From an uncultured Sutterella sp. (GTDB lineage Bacteria; Pseudomonadota; Gammaproteobacteria; Burkholderiales; Burkholderiaceae_F): 7,824 bases of DNA. Under the pieces are notes generated by a model. The model was not told the DNA's origin. It did not search any database and was given only the letters and a program-made list of their open reading frames with translations. Position numbers and translations under genes: made by a program. Positions within the stretch are counted from its first letter, which is position 1; each line of letters begins with the position of its first letter. Shown here in pieces: positions 1 to 5,601 of this stretch. The stretch lies in assembly GCA_900552915.1 (NCBI GenBank), contig USBS01000083.1:1-7824 (forward strand), written 5' to 3'.

Positions 1-59
1 CGTAGGCGTAAGCCAACAGATTTACAGTCTGCCCCCTTTAGCCACTCGGGCACCCCTCC
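1..59 (-). tRNA. tRNA-Tyr (GUA anticodon), 3' end cut off by window edge
   Basis: Read on the minus strand, the sequence begins GGAGGGGTGCCCGAGTGGCT and continues through a D-arm, an anticodon stem and a CTGTAAA loop, into a long variable arm. The anticodon GTA lies at 23-25. The class II layout (long variable arm) and the GACTGTAAATC anticodon region are characteristic of bacterial tRNA-Tyr. The T-arm, acceptor 3' strand and CCA lie outside the window. In many proteobacteria tRNA-Tyr heads a tRNA-Gly / tRNA-Thr / tuf cluster; whether that holds here cannot be seen. Confidence 0.93.
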
Positions 60-73
60 GTAGCGAATGGCAG

Positions 74-102
74 ATTATGCGGGTCGAAAAGCACTTTGTC
101 AA
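74..102 (-). promoter_or_regulatory. sigma-70 promoter of the tRNA-Tyr transcript
   Basis: On the minus strand there is a perfect -35 TTGACA (97-102), a 17-base spacer and a -10 CATAAT (74-79, five of six consensus). This predicts a start near base 67, about 8 bases before the mature tRNA 5' end at 59. Near-consensus promoters with a short leader are typical of stable-RNA genes, and the direction and spacing fit the tRNA exactly. Confidence 0.85.
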
Positions 103-242
103 GTCTTTTCACCAAATTGACGCGAAATTTCTTTCGCTGCTGGCGAAGAACCACATTTTCTCAGGTTGTCCCCAAGTTGTTCTTCCTCTCCTCACTGTCG
201 GTCTGCCTGCCGTTTTCAGCGAAGAAGGCGCATTGTTACATA

Positions 243-257
243 AAACTCTTAGAGTTT
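243..257 (-). terminator. weak A/T-rich hairpin after the small membrane-protein gene
   Basis: The repeat AAACTCTTAGAGTTT forms a 6-bp stem with a 3-base loop. It starts at the stop codon of the minus-strand membrane-protein gene and is followed on that strand by TTTT-like sequence. The stem is short and not GC-rich, so it would be a weak terminator at best. It may instead let transcripts run on into the tRNA region. Confidence 0.3.
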
Positions 258-616
258 CAAGCCATGCCGCCGAACATCTGCAGCAACACCCCGGCAATGA
301 GCAGTCCCCAACCGCCGCGGCCGAGCGAATCAAGCCAGGGATAGTTCTGTTCGACCCACTGCAATTCGGCCTCCGCCCATCGTTCGTTTCCGGCACTGCT
401 GCGCGACACCAGAAGCGGGCTGAGCAGGTACAAACGCCCCAATATGAACAAGATCCCGATATTGCCGAGCGCGCTTGCCAGAGCGTTGTCCACGATGTCG
501 GAGGCGCCCGCAGCGAGACTTGCTGCCGTTGCTACGTAGAAAAAGAGACGCAGCACCCCGATGTGGCGCTGGCAGTTCAGACGATTTTGCTTGAGTTCCT
601 GCGGCAGTTGCTTCAT
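257..616 (-). CDS. small membrane protein of unknown function (119 aa)
   Basis: I do not recognise this family. The protein is 119 residues. It has a short, charged N-terminus (MKQLPQELKQNR), a hydrophobic segment at about residues 19-40, a second at about 48-70 (IGILFILGRLYLLSPLL), a charged Trp/Glu-rich middle at about 72-95, and a third hydrophobic stretch at about 100-117. It is therefore probably an inner-membrane protein with two or three helices. The ATG at 614-616 is the first in-frame start and is followed directly by plausible cytosolic sequence; the upstream Shine-Dalgarno is weak (AGG in ACAGGCAAC). The gene stands alone, downstream-facing toward the tRNA and divergent from the secreted-protein gene at 814. 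A TAGAAT box (minus strand, 653-658) could be a -10, but no good -35 accompanies it. The opposite strand also has an open frame here; the membrane-like composition favours this one. Confidence 0.68.
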   Translation of the reverse strand: MKQLPQELKQNRLNCQRHIGVLRLFFYVATAASLAAGASDIVDNALASALGNIGILFILGRLYLLSPLLVSRSSAGNERWAEAELQWVEQNYPWLDSLGRGGWGLLIAGVLLQMFGGMA

Positions 617-813
617 GAAGTTGCCTGTTTGTCTTCGTTTAGTGATAGCCGCATTCTATCGATCCGAACGACCCTGACGCACGGTCAACAACCTTAAAGA
701 CGTGTCACAAAGCTTTTCCAAAGCGCAGCACAGGCTTCGATGTGCGCTACATTTGACTTACCTGAACGGCGGTTCACTCGCCGATTCCGAATTGTGAAAC
801 GTAAGGATCCGTC

Positions 814-1290
814 ATGTCGCTCAAATCGTTTGCATTTGCCGCCGCTGCGGTCTTCGCACTTTCAACAGTTGCCGTATCTTCCGTTGAAGCGCGTCCGCCC
901 GGACCGCCTCCCGGCGGGCCCGGTTGGCATCGCCCCGGTCCTCCGCCCGGCGCCTTTCGCCCTCATTTCCGCCCTCACCGTCACCACCACCGCTGGCTCT
1001 GGGCTCCGGTCATTGCAGGCGCCACAGTTTGGGGACTGAACTCAATCTTCGACGATCCGTTCGACGACTACGTTGCATATCGCTACCGCCCGGCAGTCCC
1101 CATCTACTACTCGGGCTACGCGGCTGCCGCAAGCGCCGAACGCAGCGCTCTTCGCGCCGAAGCCGCCGCCAATGCCGCTCAGGCTGCTGCAAGCGCGCCG
1201 AAAACCGTGTACTGGTGCGAAGCCGAGAAAGGTTTCTACCCTCAGGTACGGGCTTGCCCGACAGGCTGGACGCCCGTCATTTCGCCCTAG
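814..1290 (+). CDS. secreted Pro/Gly/His-rich protein with C-terminal two-Cys motif
   Basis: The 158-residue protein starts with a classical signal peptide (residues 1-26, Ala-rich core, likely cleavage after VEA), so it should be periplasmic or exported. After it comes a Pro/Gly-rich stretch (27-48) leading into a His/Arg-rich segment (about 49-60, including HRHHHRW), a short hydrophobic patch (61-75), an Asp-rich turn (DDPFDDY), an Ala-rich helix with alternating Glu/Arg (about 103-128), and a C-terminal module YWCEAEKGFYPQVRACPTGW with Cys135 and Cys148. That C-terminal pattern (YxC...G(F/Y)YPxVxxCPxGW) recurs in many small exported proteobacterial proteins of unknown function, and the two cysteines probably form a disulfide. 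The His cluster suggests possible metal binding, which is inference only. The start is supported by AAGGA at 803-807, six bases upstream. The gene is monocistronic and convergent with the hydrolase gene. A TTGACT at 753-758 could be a -35 but has no convincing -10. Confidence 0.85.
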   Translation: MSLKSFAFAAAAVFALSTVAVSSVEARPPGPPPGGPGWHRPGPPPGAFRPHFRPHRHHHRWLWAPVIAGATVWGLNSIFDDPFDDYVAYRYRPAVPIYYSGYAAAASAERSALRAEAAANAAQAAASAPKTVYWCEAEKGFYPQVRACPTGWTPVISP

Positions 1291-1306
1291 CCCGGCTTCA
1301 GAGGCA

Positions 1307-1334
1307 TTTGCGCCGCTCAGCACTGCGGCGCAAA
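1307..1334. terminator. inverted repeat between convergent genes, probable bidirectional terminator
   Basis: A perfect 10-bp inverted repeat (TTTGCGCCGC / GCGGCGCAAA, arms 1307-1316 and 1325-1334) encloses an 8-base loop. The loop contains the stop codon of the minus-strand hydrolase gene (1317-1319), so one arm is coding. The stem is GC-rich with A/T at its base and lies 16 bases past the plus-strand gene. No long T-run follows on either strand, so termination efficiency is uncertain. Confidence 0.6.
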
Positions 1335-2243
1335 GCGCCTGAACACCCAATTTTCGATGACCGAAGCCACATCCTGCGGACATTCGGTCATCGGCCAGTG
1401 GGCGCACTGTACAACCGCCATTTCTCCGTCCTTCAGACTTTTAACCCAGCCATTCATTTTCTCGGCGTCCGTAAACGTTCCGGCCGAAGCACCGATCACA
1501 AGCATCGGCACAAGGATCGATTCGGGTGCCGGGGTGGGGCGCCCCACTTCTATCAGATCCCGCAGATAAACGGCGCTATGGATGTACTGCAAATCGGCCC
1601 GGGCCGACGAATACTGCGCAATGAACGCTTCGAGCTCTTTGCCGCCCGCAGCAATCTTTTCGCGTGCCTTGGCATCCATCGCCCGCAAATCCTGATTTTT
1701 CAGCTTGCGTTTAAATCCCAACGCATTGGCGGCCCGAAAGAAGTGTTCCATGAGCCTCAAGTAAGGCAGCCGCGAGCGCATCTCCAGCGCCTTCGGAGTT
1801 AGGGCTTCGCTCACCAACGGATCAAGCGCGACGGCGCCCAGCACGCGTTTGCCGAAGCGAGAGGCAAAGTTAAGCGTAATCTGCGCCCCCAGACTATGGC
1901 CGACAATGACCGCTTTGTCTACACCTTCGGCATCCAGAATCGCCGCCGCATCTGCGCACCAATCTTCAAGCGTTGCCCGACGGCAGGTTACGCTTGCGGC
2001 ATGTCCCCGCAGATCGCAGCGGATGATGTCGAAGGCGCTCCTAAGCTTCGTGTTTTCGATGAATTCTTCCCAGCGCGAACCATTGCTTGCCACACCGTGC
2101 AAAAAGAGCACCGTCCCGAGTTTGTCCTGTGCGCATGGTAAAACCGAGTAATAAAGGCTGGCACCCGGTTGTTCGAGCCGCTTTGCGGTCTCCCCCTGAA
2201 GCAGTTTGTAGGCAAGTTTTTCTTTTTCGTAGGCAGTAGACAT
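1317..2243 (-). CDS. alpha/beta hydrolase
   Basis: The protein is a 308-residue alpha/beta-hydrolase-fold enzyme, cytosolic by its lack of a signal peptide. Numbered from the chosen start, the oxyanion-hole motif FLHGVASNG is at about 47-55, the DLRGHAAS segment at about 77-84, the nucleophile elbow VGHSLG has Ser117, the probable acid is Asp259 in GTFTDAEK, and the catalytic His282 lies in CAHWPMTE. A cap region (about 145-240) is rich in Lys/Arg helices. This layout is typical of esterases, lipases, haloperoxidase-like and C-C hydrolases; the substrate cannot be named. The ATG at 2243 opens MSTAYEKEKLAYKLL. An upstream in-frame ATG at 2282 (13 residues more) is possible. Neither has a strong ribosome site, but 2243 has a weak TAAGAA upstream. 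The gene follows the regulator gene by 60 bases (21 with the longer start), so the two are probably co-transcribed. Confidence 0.87.
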   Translation of the reverse strand: MSTAYEKEKLAYKLLQGETAKRLEQPGASLYYSVLPCAQDKLGTVLFLHGVASNGSRWEEFIENTKLRSAFDIIRCDLRGHAASVTCRRATLEDWCADAAAILDAEGVDKAVIVGHSLGAQITLNFASRFGKRVLGAVALDPLVSEALTPKALEMRSRLPYLRLMEHFFRAANALGFKRKLKNQDLRAMDAKAREKIAAGGKELEAFIAQYSSARADLQYIHSAVYLRDLIEVGRPTPAPESILVPMLVIGASAGTFTDAEKMNGWVKSLKDGEMAVVQCAHWPMTECPQDVASVIENWVFRRFAPQC

Positions 2244-2303
2244 AGTTTTTCTTACGGCTGATTCAGTGCCGCATTGTGTCATCGAAAGGGCAGCAATAAA
2301 AAA

Positions 2304-3536
2304 TCAACCGCCGCACCGCTTTTTTCCTTGGGCATAAAGCCGATACAGCGTACGCTCGGATACGCCGAGCTTTGCGGCCAAATCACTGCGAGAGCCCTCG
2401 AACCGATTCACGGCCCAGAGCAAGTAACGGTCCTGCATATCGGACAGCGGAAGGATTTCTTCACCGTCATTCAAAAAAGGGGCCGCCGTTCGTACCGGCA
2501 GTTCAAGCAGAGCACTCGTCACGGTGCCGCCCGCTCGGTCGGCCGCCTTTGCAAGAACGTCATTGAGTTCCCGGACATTTCCGGGCCAATCGAAATTCTG
2601 CAGTCTCTTGATCGCTTCGTGCGTAATCGTGCGCGTATTGACGGGAGCAAGCCCGCTCAGGAAGAACTTGGCCAGCGGCGCAATATCTTCCTTTCGCTCC
2701 CTCAACGGGGCCACGTGAAGCGTACAGCGCATCAGTACGGCGGCAAGCGCATCCGTCTTCTCGTCGACAAGGCTTTCTCGGCTGCTTGCCGCCAGACGGA
2801 TCGAAACCGGCGATCCGTCGGGCAAGCATCCTGTTTTCAGAAGATTCAAGAGCATTTGCCGCACTGCGGGGCAAACCCATTGAACATCGTTGATAAAAAG
2901 GGTGCCGCCGTGAGCGCGTCGAAGCAGACCGGGCTCGCGAGCACTGCCGAGCAGCACTTTGCTTGTGTCTTTTCCCGACAGGGTGCGTCCGTCGACCGCC
3001 ACAAAGGGACTTGATGCACGCGCACTGTTTTCGTGCACAGTGCGTGCATAGAGTTCTTTACCGAGCCCCTCTTCACCGACAACCACGTACGGGATATCCT
3101 GCAGGGCCGCATCTTCAAGAGCACGCATCAGTGCACGGTGTTGACGGCTCACACCGACAAGCCCTCGCTGAAACGGCTCTTTGCCCGACCTCACCTTGAA
3201 TGTTTCAAGCCAATAAAGAACCTGTCCGTCGGCGGTCAGAACGGGCCTGGCGCAAACCGTCAATCGAATCGTACGAGCGCTGCCGTAAAGCGTTTGTTCG
3301 ACCGTTTGCGGCTTCTTGTCTTCCGAGGCTGCAAGAGGACACGCCAACCCCGTTTTAGGGCAGGGTCCCGCACGGTGCAGCGCTTCCCAACATTGCTTGC
3401 CTTCGAAGCGAAAGCGCCCGTAGGCACGAGCAAACGCTTCGTTGACAGCCGCCACCGTTTGATCCTCGGGACGAATGAGCATGGCCGGTGCATCAAGCGC
3501 ATCAAGTACGGAAGCTATCTCAGCGGAAACGGGCAT
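2304..3536 (-). CDS. PAS / AAA+ / Fis-type HTH transcription regulator lacking GAFTGA
   Basis: This is a 410-residue protein of the sigma-54 enhancer-binding-protein architecture. Numbered from the ATG at 3536, a PAS domain covers about 3-118 and includes Cys49, Cys59 and Cys66 in GKQCWEALHRAGPCP...ACPL. The AAA+ module spans about 126-345, with Walker A GEEGLGKE at 154-161, GGTLF at 210-214, PLRERKEDI at about 277-285 and WPGNVRE at 317-323. A Fis-type HTH follows at about 368-403 (SDLAAKLGVSERTLYRL). The GAFTGA loop that contacts sigma-54 is missing: LLGSAREPGLLRRAHGG passes straight to Walker B. Walker B itself reads LFIND where LFLDE is usual. It should therefore bind DNA but probably not activate sigma-54 promoters, resembling TyrR-like regulators that act with sigma-70. 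It is divergent from the cyd operon and upstream of the hydrolase. An upstream in-frame TTG at 3647 would add 37 residues. I prefer 3536 because the PAS starts there and the extension is A/T-rich and contains a palindrome. Confidence 0.83.
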   Translation of the reverse strand: MPVSAEIASVLDALDAPAMLIRPEDQTVAAVNEAFARAYGRFRFEGKQCWEALHRAGPCPKTGLACPLAASEDKKPQTVEQTLYGSARTIRLTVCARPVLTADGQVLYWLETFKVRSGKEPFQRGLVGVSRQHRALMRALEDAALQDIPYVVVGEEGLGKELYARTVHENSARASSPFVAVDGRTLSGKDTSKVLLGSAREPGLLRRAHGGTLFINDVQWVCPAVRQMLLNLLKTGCLPDGSPVSIRLAASSRESLVDEKTDALAAVLMRCTLHVAPLRERKEDIAPLAKFFLSGLAPVNTRTITHEAIKRLQNFDWPGNVRELNDVLAKAADRAGGTVTSALLELPVRTAAPFLNDGEEILPLSDMQDRYLLWAVNRFEGSRSDLAAKLGVSERTLYRLYAQGKKRCGG

Positions 3537-3567
3537 TTTTACAGCGACCACAAAAAAATCGGATTCG

Positions 3568-3587
3568 GACTGCCAAATTTGGCAGTC
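3568..3587. promoter_or_regulatory. perfect 20-bp palindrome, candidate operator
   Basis: GACTGCCAAATTTGGCAGTC is a perfect two-fold palindrome with no interruption. It lies 31 bases upstream of the preferred regulator start, in the shared regulator/cydP intergenic region. On the minus strand, TTGACT (585-590 of the 3000s, i.e. 3585-3590) overlaps one arm and could be a -35 for the regulator gene, which would place the palindrome in promoter position for autoregulation. The -10 partner is poor. A dimeric HTH protein is the natural ligand; the neighbouring Fis-type regulator is the obvious candidate (inference). Confidence 0.6.
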
Positions 3588-3603
3588 AACAGCCTCATTT
3601 TCG

Positions 3604-3652
3604 ATGAATTCATGAAATTTGCAAGCGTTTGTGAATCTTTTTTGCAATTCAT
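3604..3652. repeat. TTTGCAA / AATTCAT repeated elements in the cyd promoter region
   Basis: TTTGCAA occurs at 3618-3624 and 3641-3647, 23 bases apart (about two helical turns). AATTCAT occurs at 3607-3613 and 3646-3652, the first inside the 10-bp palindrome ATGAATTCAT (3604-3613). The cluster lies just upstream of a -10-like TATGAT on the plus strand. The arrangement looks like paired protein-binding sites, but the repeats are short and A/T-rich and could be chance. Confidence 0.35.
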
Positions 3653-3657
3653 CTCTT

Positions 3658-3663
3658 TATGAT
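3658..3663 (+). promoter_or_regulatory. candidate -10 box for the cyd operon
   Basis: TATGAT matches the sigma-70 -10 consensus at five of six positions and lies 79 bases before the cydP ATG. No convincing -35 sits 16-18 bases upstream (the region reads AATCTTTT), which would fit an activator-dependent promoter served by the upstream repeats. The predicted transcript start is near 3670. Confidence 0.35.
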
Positions 3664-3741
3664 CGGAGGGCACGGTTGTTCCGTCGGCGGCGCCAAGACC
3701 CATTGTTGGCTTTCGACGCCGTGAATTTCCTCGAGTCGCTT

Positions 3742-3942
3742 ATGAATTCCGCAAGCAAATCCAACAAATCGCGTCCGCGCCTGATCTTCGAGATCGGTGT
3801 CGTGCTTTGCTGCAAGCTCGCCTTCATTTTCGGGCTCTGGTACTTCTTCTTCGGACCGGACAAGCGCATCGAACAAACTCCCGAGAACGTCGCTTCGGGC
3901 ATTCTGATGCGCTCCGCCCCGTCCCCCGAAACCGGCAAGTAA
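3742..3942 (+). CDS. cydP: cytochrome bd small subunit-like protein CydP
   Basis: This 66-residue single-span membrane protein has a basic N-terminus (MNSASKSNKSRPR), one hydrophobic helix at about residues 14-37 with Glu17 and Lys25 inside it and an aromatic WYFFF end, then a polar tail. The pattern R-L-x-x-E-I...K-L...L-W-x-x-F-F directly upstream of cydA matches the small CydP family of putative cytochrome oxidase subunits. It likely packs against or stabilises the CydAB complex in the inner membrane, but its exact role is not established. The ATG at 3742 gives the usual family length; its ribosome site is weak (GAG at 3733-3735). A TTG at 3676, five bases after a strong GGAGGG (3665-3670), is in the same frame and would add 22 Arg-rich residues. 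I judge it less likely because the extension has no family counterpart I know. The gene leads the cyd operon, 80 bases before cydA. Confidence 0.8.
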   Translation: MNSASKSNKSRPRLIFEIGVVLCCKLAFIFGLWYFFFGPDKRIEQTPENVASGILMRSAPSPETGK

Positions 3943-3972
3943 CGCCTGCAGCCTAAAAATCCTTCTCTTGAA

Positions 3973-4003
3973 CCTGTGTGCGAAAGCTTTTTTCGAACAC
4001 GGG
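3973..4003 (+). other. intercistronic hairpin before cydA
   Basis: The arms 3973-3986 and 3990-4003 pair over about 13 positions (CCTGTGTGCGAAA with TTTCGAACACGGG) with one G-A mismatch and one G-T pair, leaving a very short loop. It ends seven bases before the cydA Shine-Dalgarno. There is no T-run after it, so it does not look like a terminator. It could be an mRNA stability or processing element that separates cydP from cydA expression. Confidence 0.5.
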
Positions 4004-4022
4004 AAACTCGGAGCCGTTCTCT

Positions 4023-5576
4023 ATGTTTTCTTCTGAACTTGTTGATCTGTCCCGTCTGCAGTTTGCACTGACGGCCATGTATCACTTCTTGTTCGTGCCG
4101 CTTACGCTCGGCCTTTCGTTCATGCTGGTGGTCATGGAGACGTGCTACGTCGTGACGGGCCGCGAGGTGTACAAGGACATGACCCGCTTCTGGGGCAAGC
4201 TCTTCGGCATCAACTTCGCGCTCGGCGTTGCGACGGGCATCACCATGGAGTTTCAGTTCGGCACGAACTGGGCTTACTACTCCCACTACGTGGGCGACAT
4301 CTTCGGCGCCCCGCTGGCCATCGAAGGTCTGATGGCCTTCTTCCTCGAGTCGACCTTCATCGGTTTGTTCTTCTTCGGCTGGAAGCGCCTTTCCAAGGGC
4401 GGTCATCTGGCGGTGACCTTCCTTATGGCGCTCGGCTCCAACCTCTCGGCGCTGTGGATTCTGATCGCCAACGCCTGGATGATGTACCCGGTAGGGGCCG
4501 AATTCAATTTCGAAACCATGCGAATGGAAATGACGAACTTCTGGGAAGTCGCCACGAGTCCCTGGGCACAGGCCAAATTCATGCACACCATCAACGCGGG
4601 CTACATGACGGGCGCCATGTTCGTCGTGGCAATCTCGGCCTGGTACCTCATCAAGGGCCGCGACATCGGCTTTGCCAAGCGCAGTCTGCGCCTGGGTGCG
4701 ATCTTCGGTCTGGTTGCAACGGTTCTCACCATTCACATGGGCGACGAATCGGCCTACCGTGTCACGCAGGATCAGCCCGCAAAGGTGGCTGCCATGGAAG
4801 CCATGTGGGAAACGCACGAAGCGCCGGCTCCGCTTTCGCTTTTTGCCATTCCCGACGAGGAGGCTCGCACGAACTCCTTCAGCATCGACATTCCCTGGCT
4901 CTTCGGCCTGATGGGCACTCGCTCGCTTTCCGAAGAAATTAAGGGCATCAATCCGCTCGTTGAAGAGAACGAAGCACGCATCATCAACGGTCAGCGCGCC
5001 GTATCGCTGCTCGAAGCCCTGCGCAAGGACAAGGAAAACCGCACCCTTATCCAGCAGTTCAACGAAGTCAAGGGCGATCTGGGCTACGGTCTTCTCCTGA
5101 AGAAGTACGTCGCCGACGTCACGCAGGCAACCCCGCAGCAGATCCGCGAAGCGGCTCTGTCGACGGTGCCCGCCGTTGCTCCGATGTACTGGGCCTTCCG
5201 ACTGATGGTGGGCGCCGGTTTGGCCGCCATTCTCATCTTCGGACTTGCCGCCTACTACAGCATCAAGGGCACGATTGCGCAGAAAACCAAGACACTGTGG
5301 CTGTGCCTGCTGTGCCTGCCGCTGCCGTGGCTTGCCTGCGAGGCCGGTTGGTTTGTTGCCGAATACGGCCGTCAGCCCTGGACGATCTACGAGATTCTGC
5401 CTGTGGATCTTTCGGTCTCGAGCCTTTCTACGGGCGACCTCATCGGTTCGCTTGCCGGCTTTGCAATCCTCTACACGGCTCTGCTCGTCGTGGAGTACTG
5501 GCTCATGGTCCGCTACGCCAAGCTCGGCCCGAGCTCCCTCGGAACCGGCCGCTACTTCTTTGAGCGCAAGGCTTAA
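4023..5576 (+). CDS. cydA: cytochrome bd ubiquinol oxidase subunit I
   Basis: CydA (517 residues; E. coli 522) is the haem-bearing subunit of the quinol:O2 oxidoreductase. It oxidises quinol at the periplasmic Q-loop and reduces O2 at the haem b595/d site. It aligns with E. coli CydA over its whole length from [15 protein letters not shown] onward with a +2 offset. The haem ligands are all present: His21 (b595, E. coli His19), His188 (b558) and Met395 (b558). Also present are the proton-path and haem-d glutamates Glu101 and Glu109, the quinol-site Lys254 and Glu259, and Glu447 in VAEYGRQPW. The stretch between about residues 254 and 385 is as long as in E. coli, so it belongs to the long Q-loop type. 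About nine transmembrane helices are expected. The ATG at 4023 is fixed by homology and by GGAG at 4010-4013. A GTG at 3978 in frame is rejected because it lies in the hairpin. cydB follows after 25 bases. Confidence 0.98.
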   Translation: MFSSELVDLSRLQFALTAMYHFLFVPLTLGLSFMLVVMETCYVVTGREVYKDMTRFWGKLFGINFALGVATGITMEFQFGTNWAYYSHYVGDIFGAPLAIEGLMAFFLESTFIGLFFFGWKRLSKGGHLAVTFLMALGSNLSALWILIANAWMMYPVGAEFNFETMRMEMTNFWEVATSPWAQAKFMHTINAGYMTGAMFVVAISAWYLIKGRDIGFAKRSLRLGAIFGLVATVLTIHMGDESAYRVTQDQPAKVAAMEAMWETHEAPAPLSLFAIPDEEARTNSFSIDIPWLFGLMGTRSLSEEIKGINPLVEENEARIINGQRAVSLLEALRKDKENRTLIQQFNEVKGDLGYGLLLKKYVADVTQATPQQIREAALSTVPAVAPMYWAFRLMVGAGLAAILIFGLAAYYSIKGTIAQKTKTLWLCLLCLPLPWLACEAGWFVAEYGRQPWTIYEILPVDLSVSSLSTGDLIGSLAGFAILYTALLVVEYWLMVRYAKLGPSSLGTGRYFFERKA

Positions 5577-5601
5577 TGGACGGACATAGGAGACCTTTGA
5601 A

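Noticed and set aside
77..697. Plus-strand 206-codon open frame across the left region
   Set aside because: It is antisense to the small membrane-protein gene, overlaps the tRNA promoter, has unlikely low-complexity composition and no ribosome site.
617..813. FNR/ArcA/CRP-type sites and clear promoters between the divergent genes at 616 and 814
   Set aside because: Only isolated boxes (TTGACT 753-758; TAGAAT on the minus strand at 653-658) without proper partners; nothing convincing.
924..1802. Plus-strand 292-codon open frame
   Set aside because: Arg/His/Ser-rich shadow running through the secreted-protein gene in another frame and antisense to the hydrolase; no family resemblance.
2274..3014. 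Plus-strand open frame antisense to the regulator
   Set aside because: The regulator strand has clear AAA+ and HTH motifs; this frame has none.
3537..3647. N-terminal extension of the regulator to a TTG at 3647
   Set aside because: The 37 added residues are A/T-rich, contain the palindrome, and precede the point where the PAS domain naturally begins; kept only as an alternative start.
3978..4022. In-frame GTG start for cydA at 3978
   Set aside because: It lies within the hairpin; the added residues do not resemble CydA and the ATG at 4023 has its own ribosome site.
3657..4817. Minus-strand 386-codon open frame antisense to cydA
   Set aside because: His/Glu/Arg-rich artefact of high-GC coding DNA; cydA homology fixes the true strand.
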